NCBI GenBank assembly: GCA_011523155.1
Contig: WTHL01000157.1
Span: forward strand, 1 to 7,612
Length of the DNA stretch: 7,612 nt
Direction: 5' to 3'
Source of the DNA: Synechococcus sp. PL34863bin_39
Lineage (GTDB): Bacteria; Cyanobacteriota; Cyanobacteriia; PCC-6307; Cyanobiaceae
Shown here piece after piece: positions 1-5,757 of the stretch. The notes beneath the pieces were generated by a model. It had not been told where the DNA came from. It worked only from the letters and a program-made list of their open reading frames with translations, and searched no databases. Every line of letters begins with the position of its first letter. Within the stretch, counting starts at the first letter, position 1. A program made the position numbers and the translations under genes.

Positions 1-254
1 ATCAGGGGCTGATCAAGCCTGGCTACAACCCGATGAGCATGATGCCGTGGACCGCCAGGAAATTGCTCTGGAATCCCGAGCCCATGGGACACACCTTTGG
101 GCGGGTCTGCCTGGAGGCGTTTGATCAGGATCCCAGCAACTTCGGGCGCACGGTGATGGACCTTCTCGAACGGGATTACGGCCGGGCTCCACTCGCTGAA
201 GCGTTGCGTGCCCCGGTTCAGGGGCGGGCCGCCTTGGCCAATGCCGTCAGCTGA
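1..254 (+). CDS. C-terminal part of an unrecognised protein (5' end outside window)
   Basis: The frame is open from the first full codon at position 3 to a TGA at 252-254, giving 83 visible codons. The Met at position 33 is therefore probably internal, not the start. The visible part begins QGLIKPGYNP and continues with MMPWTARKLLW, an acidic stretch near EAFDQDPSNFGRT, and a short helical tail ending in ALANAVS. It is soluble-looking, with no membrane segment, Cys cluster or catalytic motif I can name. I do not recognise the family. Its last 37 bp overlap, tail to tail, the end of the CPBP gene on the other strand. It is favoured as real because the frame runs unbroken to the window edge, the composition is protein-like (Trp, Asn, Phe, Asp in balance), and it stops just where the opposing gene stops. 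A chance open frame in GC-rich DNA remains possible. Confidence 0.6.
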   Translation, partial: QGLIKPGYNPMSMMPWTARKLLWNPEPMGHTFGRVCLEAFDQDPSNFGRTVMDLLERDYGRAPLAEALRAPVQGRAALANAVS

Positions 255-1075
255 ATCGTCAGCAGCGCTCCCATCGCCGTGATGCCCACCAGGCCTCCGA
301 GCGGATTTCCCCCTGGACCGACGAGCCAGAGAGGCGCTTGCGGCGACCACTGTAGAAGTCCTGCCTGCAGGGCGAACCACCCGCCCACCAAACTGCCGTG
401 GAGTCCGATGCACCCCCACAGAGATCCCTGGTCGAGGCGGCGTTGTGCAGCCAACGTCAACCCCAGCAGGAACAGACCCACCAGCAGGCCCAGCATCGGC
501 CAGATCCCCAGGTTGAATCGGGTGTGGACCAGGCTGAAGATCAGTGCCTGGGCCAGCACCGCACGCCTGGGGCCGATCAGAAGGCTGAGTTCACCCCACA
601 ACCAGCCTCGGAAGAGAAGCTCTTCGGCAAGTCCGACTCCAAGACAGAGCAGCAGCGCGTTGAGCAGTTCAGGCGCGCCCAGTTCGCCCAGCCAGTAGGC
701 CCAGTTGCTGGCCAGACTGATCAGGCTAATCAGTCCCAGAAGCGCGGCGGCCCAGCCGAGACCAGCCAGGAAAGGATGTCGACCGGACCTTCCGACGTTG
801 ACCAGGCCGAGTTCCTTCCAGGGGTGGCGTGTTCCCCAGCGCACCCGCACCCAGCTGGGAAGGAGCAGGAGGAAGAGCAGCAGGCTGATCACCGTTCCGC
901 TCAGGTCGCGGTCTGCGCTCGACAGGCCTGGCACAAGGCGGCTCACCGGTTGCATCACAAGCCAGCCCAGCCCGTAGAGCAGGGGTATGAGGGTGAGCGT
1001 CGGGATCCAACGCAAGCGCTGCGTCAGCCAGGCTGTCCAAAGGGGGTGGAAGCGTTGACGGGATGGCGCAGACAT
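218..1075 (-). CDS. CPBP family intramembrane metalloprotease-like protein (CAAX protease/ABI family)
   Basis: This is a polytopic membrane protein of 285 residues with about eight hydrophobic segments (near residues 23-42, 58-75, 101-123, 136-150, 173-184, 188-210, 220-240 and 257-279). It carries the family's metal-site motifs: EExxxR as EELLFR (E151, E152, R156), FxxxH as FSLVH (F180, H184), and a third His in the segment GLHGSLVGG (H226). The Asn that often follows this His by four residues is Val here. Related proteins include Rce1-type CAAX proteases and bacteriocin self-immunity proteins; the substrate cannot be told. The frame is open back to an ATG at 1189, but that start would lie inside clpS. 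The ATG at 1073-1075 is preferred: it lies 34 nt after the clpS stop and has a GAGG motif (minus strand, 1085-1088) nine bases upstream. It is probably cotranscribed with clpS. No clear terminator follows it before the convergent gene. Confidence 0.92.
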   Translation of the reverse strand: MSAPSRQRFHPLWTAWLTQRLRWIPTLTLIPLLYGLGWLVMQPVSRLVPGLSSADRDLSGTVISLLLFLLLLPSWVRVRWGTRHPWKELGLVNVGRSGRHPFLAGLGWAAALLGLISLISLASNWAYWLGELGAPELLNALLLCLGVGLAEELLFRGWLWGELSLLIGPRRAVLAQALIFSLVHTRFNLGIWPMLGLLVGLFLLGLTLAAQRRLDQGSLWGCIGLHGSLVGGWFALQAGLLQWSPQAPLWLVGPGGNPLGGLVGITAMGALLTIQLTALAKAARP

Positions 1076-1109
1076 GGGCAAAAGCCTCGCAGGCCTGATC
1101 GCAGCGGCG

Positions 1110-1418
1110 TCAGTTTTCGGGTTCGAGGGTGCTGGTGAGACCTTTGGTCTTGAGGGTTTCGCAGTAGAACTCAGCTGGTTCGAGATCACACACGATCACG
1201 AGGCCGACACCGGTGTTATGGGCCTCCAGCATCACCGCCATCGCGTCCTGCTCGCTCAGCTGGGGCACGACCTGCTGCAGGGTCACCACCACATATTCCA
1301 TGGCGTTGACGGGGTCGTTGTGCAGCAGCACCTTGTAACGCGGCGAGCGCTTCCTGACGGTCTCAGTCTGTTTGTCGAGAACGGCTGCACCGCCCGGGCT
1401 TGAGGAACTCACGGCCAT
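1110..1418 (-). CDS. clpS: ATP-dependent Clp protease adaptor ClpS
   Basis: ClpS is a small cytoplasmic adaptor that binds proteins bearing destabilising N-terminal residues and hands them to the Hsp100 partner of the Clp protease (ClpC in cyanobacteria). The product has 102 residues, the usual size. A flexible Ser/Gly-rich N-terminal arm (residues 1-25) precedes the folded core. Core signatures are YKVLLHNDPVNAMEYVV, with the N-degron pocket residues N34, D35 and M40, then MLEAHNTGVG with H67, and the C-terminal AEFYCETLKTKGL. Cyanobacteria often have two ClpS paralogues. The intact N-D...M...H pocket suggests the conventional form (ClpS1-like), but the sequence alone does not decide this. 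There is no good Shine-Dalgarno before the ATG at 1416-1418, and no in-frame ATG lies close upstream. It is 76 nt downstream of dapL and 34 nt upstream of the membrane protease gene, which suggests at least partial cotranscription. Confidence 0.97.
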   Translation of the reverse strand: MAVSSSSPGGAAVLDKQTETVRKRSPRYKVLLHNDPVNAMEYVVVTLQQVVPQLSEQDAMAVMLEAHNTGVGLVIVCDLEPAEFYCETLKTKGLTSTLEPEN

Positions 1419-1451
1419 GGCGACGACATTTGGTCTTGGTCAATCTAAATG

Positions 1452-1475
1452 GGAGGCCCGGGGCAGGGGGCCTCC
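1452..1475 (-). terminator. Candidate intrinsic terminator or attenuator between dapL and clpS
   Basis: On the minus strand a perfect 8-bp GC-rich stem (GGAGGCCC / GGGCCTCC) with an 8-nt loop begins 19 nt after the dapL stop. It is followed by CATTTAGATTG, a weak T-rich tail rather than a run of T. The position suits termination of dapL transcripts, but the poor T-tract suggests read-through into clpS. It could also be an RNA-stability stem. The assignment is inferred from sequence only. Confidence 0.45.
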
Positions 1476-1494
1476 AGGTCGCGCAGGGACCTCT

Positions 1495-2721
1495 TCAGAG
1501 GGCCCTGATCCGGCGCATCGCCTCATCCACATTCGCCCGGCTGTTGAATGCCGACAGGCGGAAGTAGCCCTCTCCGGCGGCCCCGAAGCCGCTACCCGGG
1601 GTGCCCACGACGTGGGCTTTGTTGAGCAGGTGGTCGAAGAACCCCCAGGAATCCATCCCGCTGGGGGTTTTCAGCCAGACATAGGGAGCGTGTTCTCCGC
1701 CGTGCACTTCAATCCCAGCGGCGCTCAGTTCGCGGCGGATGATCGCAGCGTTCTCCATATAGAAGCTCACCAGCGCCCTGATCTCCTGCTGGCCCTGATC
1801 GGAATACACCGCCTCGGCACCGCGCTGGATGATGTAGCTGACGCCATTGAACTTGGTGCTCTGGCGACGGTTCCACAGCCCCCAGAGTTCCACCTCGGAA
1901 CCGTCGTCGGCTTTGCCTTTCAGGCTTTTGGGCACCACGGTGAGCGCACACCGCGTGCCGGTGAATCCGGCGTTCTTGGAGAACGAACGGAATTCGATCG
2001 CGCAGTCGCGGGCTCCGTCGATCTCGTAGATCGAGTGGGGGAGTTCCGGATCCTGGATGAAGGCCTCGTAGGCGGCATCGAACAGGATCAGAGATCCGTT
2101 GGCCCTGGCGTAATCCACCCAGGCCTTGAGCTGCGCCTTGGTGGCCACAGCCCCGGTGGGATTGTTGGGGAAGCACAGGTAGATCAGATCCACTGGTTCA
2201 CTCGGGATCTGAGCTGTGAAGCCGTTCTCGGCGCTGATCGGCAAGTAACTGAGGCCGCCGTAACGGCCGTTCTCCCCGGCGTCGCCGGTGCGGCCCGTCA
2301 TCACGTTGCTGTCGACGTACACCGGGTAGACCGGATCGGTGACGGCAATTCGGTTGCCACCGCCCAGGATGTCGAGAATATTGCTGCTGTCGCACTTGGA
2401 TCCATCGGAGACGAAGATCTCGTCTGCGCTGATCTCGCAGCCTCGTGCCTGGAAATCGTGCTTGGCGATGGCGTCGCGCAACCACCCGTAGCCCTGCTCA
2501 GGGCCATAGCCGTGGAACCCGTCTGCTGTTCCCATCTCGTCCACGGCGGCCTTCATGGCGTTGCGGCAAGCCAGGGGCAGGGGTTCGGTCACATCCCCGA
2601 TCCCAAGACGGATGAGGGCAGCCTCGGGATTCGCCTCACTGAAGGCCTTGACCCGCCTGGCGATCTCAGGAAAGAGATAGCCGGCCTTGAGTTTGAGGTA
2701 GTTGCTGTTGACCTGAACCAC
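1495..2721 (-). CDS. dapL: LL-diaminopimelate aminotransferase
   Basis: DapL is a PLP-dependent class I/II aminotransferase. In one step it converts L-tetrahydrodipicolinate and glutamate to LL-diaminopimelate and 2-oxoglutarate, bypassing the succinylase route to lysine and peptidoglycan; this is the route used by cyanobacteria, plants and Chlamydia. The product has 408 residues, the full family length. Visible motifs are the N-terminal [51 protein letters not shown] (107-111), FPNNPTG (184-190) with N187, FDAAYEAF with D215 and Y218, the Schiff-base lysine K249 in [12 protein letters not shown], and R388 near the C-terminus, where the substrate carboxylate is bound. The start codon is GTG at 2719-2721. 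There is no in-frame ATG between it and an upstream stop at 2776, and the N-terminus MVQVNSNY is as expected for cyanobacterial DapL. No strong Shine-Dalgarno is seen. It is transcribed divergently from the radical SAM gene across 96 bp. Confidence 0.98.
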   Translation of the reverse strand: MVQVNSNYLKLKAGYLFPEIARRVKAFSEANPEAALIRLGIGDVTEPLPLACRNAMKAAVDEMGTADGFHGYGPEQGYGWLRDAIAKHDFQARGCEISADEIFVSDGSKCDSSNILDILGGGNRIAVTDPVYPVYVDSNVMTGRTGDAGENGRYGGLSYLPISAENGFTAQIPSEPVDLIYLCFPNNPTGAVATKAQLKAWVDYARANGSLILFDAAYEAFIQDPELPHSIYEIDGARDCAIEFRSFSKNAGFTGTRCALTVVPKSLKGKADDGSEVELWGLWNRRQSTKFNGVSYIIQRGAEAVYSDQGQQEIRALVSFYMENAAIIRRELSAAGIEVHGGEHAPYVWLKTPSGMDSWGFFDHLLNKAHVVGTPGSGFGAAGEGYFRLSAFNSRANVDEAMRRIRAL

Positions 2722-2740
2722 GAAAAAGGGGATGGCGTCC

Positions 2741-2758
2741 CCGCATCCTGCTATGCGG
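2741..2758. repeat. Perfect 6-bp inverted repeat (CCGCAT-6 nt-ATGCGG)
   Basis: CCGCAT at 2741-2746 pairs with ATGCGG at 2753-2758 across CCTGCT. It lies 20-37 nt upstream of the dapL GTG. It could be a stem-loop in the dapL 5' leader or a two-fold protein-binding site. It belongs to no regulator motif I recognise. Confidence 0.4.
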
Positions 2759-2791
2759 CGCGACTGATCGTCGGCTCAAGGCCGGTTTCTA

Positions 2792-2805
2792 CGATGGGGC
2801 CATCG
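2792..2805. repeat. Near-continuous palindrome CGATGG-GG-CCATCG
   Basis: Two perfect 6-bp arms are separated by only 2 bp, ending 12 nt before the radical SAM ATG and overlapping the possible -10 (TACGAT). A 2-nt loop is too tight for a good RNA hairpin, so a dimeric DNA-binding protein site is the more natural reading. The regulator is unknown. Confidence 0.4.
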
Positions 2806-2817
2806 CTCCGCTGAGCC

Positions 2818-5478
2818 ATGACCGTTGCGTGCCCGAGTCTGGAGCCGGTCGATTTCGACAGCCTGGTGAATGAAGGCATCAATCGACCGGCCCGTTACAT
2901 GGGGCATGAGCTCGGCGTTGAACCGCGCGACTGGTCGACGGCCCGTGTGCGCTGGGCCCTCACCTATCCGGAGATTTACGAGGTCGGGTCGAGCAATCTC
3001 GGTCACATCATTCTTTATTCGATCCTGAACGCCGTCCCTGGCCAGTTGTGTGACAGGGCCTATCTCCCGGCTGCAGACCTTGCCACGCGCCTGCGCGAGC
3101 GCAATCAGCCACTGTTTGCCGTTGAGAGCCGGCGCCCTTTGCCAGCATTCGACATCCTTGGATTCAGTCTCAGCTACGAGCTCGGGGCGACCAACATCCT
3201 CGAGATGCTCGATCTCGCTGGGGTTCCACTGCGGGCCTGTGATCGGGGTGACCGACCGCTCAGCGACCCGCAATCGCCGCCACTGATCTTCGCTGGCGGA
3301 CCAACGGCCACCAGCAACCCCGAGCCCTACGCCGCCTTCTTTGATTTCATCGCTCTCGGGGATGGGGAGGAGCTGCTGCCCGAGATCGGTCTTGTGGTCG
3401 CTGAAGCCAAGGCCGCGGGTTGGTCCCGTTCCCGTCTGCTGCAGGATCTGGCCCACGTGCCCGGTGTGTACGTGCCGTCCCTGTATGCCCCTGGTGTTGA
3501 CGGGGTGACGGTTGAGTCTCTTCACCCTGAGCTGCCGCCCCGCCCCTTGCGACGTGTGGCGACGCCGATGCCCCACTACGCCATGGGTCTGGTGCCCCAT
3601 GTGGAGACGGTGCATGACCGGCTCACGGTTGAAATCCGACGGGGCTGCACGCGGGGATGCCGTTTCTGTCAGCCGGGGATGCTGACCCGCCCGGCCAGGG
3701 ATGTGGAGCCTGAGGCCGTGATTGAGGCGGTGGAAACCGGCATGAAGCGGACTGGTTACAGCGACTTCTCGCTCCTGTCGCTCAGCTGCAGTGACTATCT
3801 GGCTCTGCCGGCTGTCGGGGTCGAGCTTCGCAACCGACTTGCGGATCAGAACGTCACCCTGCAGCTCCCCAGCCAGCGGGTGGATCGCTTTGATGACGAC
3901 ATCGCCCACATTCTCGGGGGAGGTCGCCAGGCGGGCCTGACGTTCGCGCCGGAGGCCGGAACCCAGCGTCTCCGCGACATCGTCAACAAGGGTCTGACCG
4001 ATGAGGACCTGCTGAACGGGATCCGCACTGCGATGCAGAACGGTTACCGCAAGGTGAAGCTCTATTTCATGATCGGTTTGCCGGGAGAAACCGATGCCGA
4101 TGTCCTCGGCATCGCCGAAACCTGCGCAATGCTCCAGCAACGCTGCCGTGATCTCGGCCGTCTGAAGCTCAACATCACGATCAGTAATTTCACGCCCAAG
4201 CCCCATACCCCGTTCCAGTGGCACAGCGTGTCGACCGCTGAGTTCGCGCGCCGTCAGGAGCTGCTTCGTCAGGCCGGCCGTGCCCTTCGAGGCGTGCGCT
4301 TCAACTTCACGGATGTGAGGCTCTCGGCGATGGAGGACTTCGTAGGCCGTGGAGATCGCCGACTGGCTCCGGTCATCGAGGCGGCCTGGCGCGCCGGTGC
4401 TGGGATGGATGCCTGGTTCGAGGCCCTCGATCGCACCTACAGCGCCTGGACCGATGCGATCGCCTCGGCCGGACTGGAAGGCCGTTACCGCCAGCTTGAA
4501 CTCGGTGGTTGGGGGGCTGCCAATGCGCTGAGCGCTGAAGACCTGACCTCGTTCTGCTCCCAACCCCTCCCCTGGGATCACATCGACACCGGCATCGACA
4601 AAGCCTGGCTTGCGGAGGATCTTCAGCGCGCCCTCGCCGCCGCCGTCGTACCGGACTGTTCGTTCGATGGCTGCAGCAGTTGTGGCGTGTGCGGGCCGGA
4701 CCTCGGACACAACGTGGTCGTTCCACCTCCTGACATTCCTGACCAGGTGCCAGGGAAGGCTCCCCCAAGCGAGCGGGTCTGTCGGCTGCGTTTTCAGTTC
4801 AGCAAAACGGGCGCCATGGCGTTGCTCAGCCATCTGGATGTCGTGCGGATGCTGGAACGGTCCCTGCGGCGTTCAGGCCTTCCTGTCAGTTTCACCGGCG
4901 GTTTTCACCCGCTGCCCCGCCTGCAGCTGGCTCTCGCCCTGCCGCTCGGCGTGGCTGCCCATGGTGAATGGATGGATCTGGAATTTCTGGAGGCCGTGGA
5001 TCCCGCGGAGGCCTTGCGCATCTGGCAGGCCACACTCCCCGATGCGTTCCGCCTGTTGTCGGCCAGGGAGGTGGCTGTCTCGGAACCGAGCCTGTCGCAG
5101 CATCTGGCGTCGGCTCGATGGCAGTTCCATCTGTCGCCGGCAGACCCGTTAGAAGCAGAAGCCGCATCGTCCTTCCCCGCGTCCCTCAGGCAGGCGTGCC
5201 AGGCCCTGTTCGATGCAGACACTCTGATCTGGCGGGATACCGACAAGAAGGGCAGGCCCCGTGAGCGTGATTGCAGGCCCTTTCTCCTGTCACTGGACCT
5301 GGGCCCTGCCCCGAGCGGTCCGGATGCCGCAGCGCCGATGGCCGTGCAACTCCATGCCCAGATTGATGCCATGGGACGCAGCCTCAAGCCTTCCCAGATT
5401 CACCACTGGATCCAGGAGCAGCTCGGGATGACTCTTGCCATGGCCAGGGTGGAACGCACGGCGTTGCTGCTTCAGTGA
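2818..5478 (+). CDS. Radical SAM protein, TIGR03960 type, fused to a TIGR03936/DUF2344 domain
   Basis: This 886-residue fusion is of unknown biochemical function. Residues about 20-200 form a B12-binding-like Rossmann region (ALTYPEIYEVGSSNLGHIIL, FAGGPTATSNPEPYA, DFIALGDGEELLPEI). The usual cobalamin motif DxHxxG is not seen; the equivalent stretch reads EIYEVGSSNLG. The radical SAM core follows, with the 4Fe-4S motif CTRGCRFC (C277, C281, C284), then TFAPEAGTQRLRDIVNKG and KLYFMIGLPGET. A Cys cluster, CSFDGCSSCGVC (C614, C619, C622, C625), ends this half and could bind metal or a second cluster. Residues about 655-886 are the DUF2344 domain (RLRFQFSKTGAMALLSHLD, SFTGGFHPLPRLQLALALPLG). The two halves are separate adjacent genes in many bacteria and fused here. 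An in-frame stop at 2812-2814 just before the ATG fixes the start. rne follows 279 nt downstream. The protein is probably cytoplasmic, and an RNA or ribosome substrate is only a guess. Confidence 0.96.
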   Translation: MTVACPSLEPVDFDSLVNEGINRPARYMGHELGVEPRDWSTARVRWALTYPEIYEVGSSNLGHIILYSILNAVPGQLCDRAYLPAADLATRLRERNQPLFAVESRRPLPAFDILGFSLSYELGATNILEMLDLAGVPLRACDRGDRPLSDPQSPPLIFAGGPTATSNPEPYAAFFDFIALGDGEELLPEIGLVVAEAKAAGWSRSRLLQDLAHVPGVYVPSLYAPGVDGVTVESLHPELPPRPLRRVATPMPHYAMGLVPHVETVHDRLTVEIRRGCTRGCRFCQPGMLTRPARDVEPEAVIEAVETGMKRTGYSDFSLLSLSCSDYLALPAVGVELRNRLADQNVTLQLPSQRVDRFDDDIAHILGGGRQAGLTFAPEAGTQRLRDIVNKGLTDEDLLNGIRTAMQNGYRKVKLYFMIGLPGETDADVLGIAETCAMLQQRCRDLGRLKLNITISNFTPKPHTPFQWHSVSTAEFARRQELLRQAGRALRGVRFNFTDVRLSAMEDFVGRGDRRLAPVIEAAWRAGAGMDAWFEALDRTYSAWTDAIASAGLEGRYRQLELGGWGAANALSAEDLTSFCSQPLPWDHIDTGIDKAWLAEDLQRALAAAVVPDCSFDGCSSCGVCGPDLGHNVVVPPPDIPDQVPGKAPPSERVCRLRFQFSKTGAMALLSHLDVVRMLERSLRRSGLPVSFTGGFHPLPRLQLALALPLGVAAHGEWMDLEFLEAVDPAEALRIWQATLPDAFRLLSAREVAVSEPSLSQHLASARWQFHLSPADPLEAEAASSFPASLRQACQALFDADTLIWRDTDKKGRPRERDCRPFLLSLDLGPAPSGPDAAAPMAVQLHAQIDAMGRSLKPSQIHHWIQEQLGMTLAMARVERTALLLQ
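4456..4463. repeat. Single HIP1 octamer (GCGATCGC)
   Basis: One copy of the highly iterated cyanobacterial palindrome HIP1 lies inside the radical SAM gene. HIP1 is dense in many freshwater cyanobacteria and scarce in marine picocyanobacteria. I noticed only this copy, so it is useful as a taxonomic hint and not as a functional element. Confidence 0.7.
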
Positions 5479-5493
5479 TGCCAAAGACCCCGG

Positions 5494-5502
5494 TGCTAAG
5501 TT
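5494..5502 (+). promoter_or_regulatory. Possible extended -10 promoter element for rne
   Basis: TGCTAAGTT fits the extended -10 pattern TGnTAnnnT (hexamer TAAGTT at 5497-5502), but there is no recognisable -35 at the normal distance. The overlapping TTGACT at 5501-5506 could instead be a -35, but no good -10 lies 16-18 nt after it. Either reading would give rne a 5' UTR of more than 200 nt. The call is weak. Confidence 0.25.
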
Positions 5503-5580
5503 GACTTCAAGACGAAAGGCTTTGGGCATTTGCGCCACTGCCGCGTCCCGGTCTTTCATTTCTCAGATCCTGCGGAACGA

Positions 5581-5594
5581 GAGGCCATCGCCTC
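5581..5594 (+). other. Stem-loop GAGGC-CATC-GCCTC in the rne leader
   Basis: A perfect 5-bp stem closes a 4-nt loop and does not extend further. It is the first of three similar small hairpins between the radical SAM gene and rne. Alone it could be chance; its value lies in the series. Confidence 0.35.
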
Positions 5595-5637
5595 CGGCCC
5601 TCCGACCTGACCGTGTCGGCGCCGAGTGCAGATCAAA

Positions 5638-5651
5638 GGAGTTTCGACTCC
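5638..5651 (+). other. UUCG-tetraloop stem-loop enclosing a Shine-Dalgarno-like AAAGGAG
   Basis: GGAGT and ACTCC form a 5-bp stem closed by TTCG, a loop sequence known to be unusually stable in RNA with a suitable closing pair. The 5' arm contains most of AAAGGAG (5635-5641), the best ribosome-binding-like sequence in the leader, yet no ATG, GTG or TTG lies at the right distance after it. The pyrimidine-rich stretch begins immediately downstream. Confidence 0.45.
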
Positions 5652-5724
5652 GCTCTCTTCCATAGCTTCGGCTCCAAATCTTTCTTCAAACCCCGGGTCT
5701 TGGTCATGGGCCAATCCCCGGGAC

Positions 5725-5727
5725 ATG
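5725..5727 (+). other. Alternative in-frame ATG, 33 nt upstream of the preferred rne start
   Basis: This ATG is in frame with rne and would add the 11 residues MPGCGRSLNLS. It has no Shine-Dalgarno and the extension does not resemble the conserved N-terminus of cyanobacterial RNase E, so the ATG at 5758 is preferred. The frame is open back to a TGA at 5608-5610. Confidence 0.3.
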
Positions 5728-5740
5728 CCCGGATGCGGGC
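5727..5740 (+). other. Stem-loop GCCCG-GATG-CGGGC just upstream of the rne start
   Basis: A perfect, very GC-rich 5-bp stem with a GAUG loop ends 17 nt before the preferred rne ATG. It sits where it could limit ribosome access, and it separates the two possible in-frame start codons. Confidence 0.4.
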
Positions 5741-5757
5741 GATCTCTGAACCTTTCC

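Larger units (their letters stand above)
2722..2817. promoter_or_regulatory. Divergent intergenic region between dapL and the radical SAM gene
   Basis: This 96-bp gap must hold, or lie close to, the promoters of both dapL (leftward) and the radical SAM gene (rightward). A possible rightward -10 hexamer, TACGAT, lies at 2790-2795, but no matching -35 is evident and no convincing leftward promoter stands out. Two perfect inverted repeats, listed separately, occupy a third of the region. Neither start codon has a strong Shine-Dalgarno. Confidence 0.6.
5479..5757 (+). promoter_or_regulatory. Long leader / intergenic region upstream of rne
   Basis: These 279 bp between the radical SAM stop and the rne ATG hold no convincing gene. 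They contain three perfect 5-bp stem-loops with 4-nt loops (listed separately). A pyrimidine-rich, U-containing stretch runs from 5653 to 5687 and ends in ATCTTTCTTC, a plausible kind of RNase E target. A further pair of CCCGGG hexamers (5692-5697 and 5717-5722) can base-pair with each other across 19 nt. No T-tract terminator for the radical SAM gene is seen, so read-through is possible. Long 5' UTRs that mediate RNase E autoregulation are known for rne genes in E. coli and have been reported in cyanobacteria; its operation here is inferred. Confidence 0.6.

Noticed and set aside
398..1138. A 246-codon Gln/Glu-rich open frame antisense to the CPBP gene
   Set aside because: Its composition mirrors Leu/Trp-rich membrane codons on the other strand, and the minus-strand frame has the EExxxR and FxxxH motifs and membrane segments.
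1076..1189. Longer start for the CPBP protein at ATG 1187-1189
   Set aside because: It would lie 80 nt inside clpS and add a Pro/Ser/Ala-rich 38-residue stretch. The ATG at 1073-1075 has a GAGG site and leaves a normal gap after clpS.
1372..2814. A 480-codon open frame antisense to dapL and clpS
   Set aside because: It covers well-identified dapL and part of clpS on the opposite strand. Its product is repetitive in Gly, Val and His with no known fold.
2776..4833. A 685-codon open frame antisense to the radical SAM gene
   Set aside because: It is a codon-bias shadow in GC-rich DNA. The sense strand has clear, family-wide motifs over the same stretch, while the antisense product has no recognisable domain, would start inside the gene and would run across the divergent promoter region.
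5478..5504. Eight-codon mini-ORF starting in the TGATG overlap at the radical SAM stop (MPKTPVLS)
   Set aside because: It has no ribosome-binding site and no run of regulatory codons, and it is short enough to be chance.
5435..5665. 76-codon open frame across the radical SAM end and the rne leader
   Set aside because: It starts inside the radical SAM gene, has no Shine-Dalgarno, and encodes an Arg/Ser/Pro-rich product typical of non-coding GC-rich frames.
5479..5757. A tRNA or known cyanobacterial small RNA (such as Yfr1) in the rne leader
   Set aside because: No cloverleaf arms, T-loop GTTCGA sequence in context, or Yfr1 motif ACUCCUCACAC is present; only short isolated hairpins are seen.
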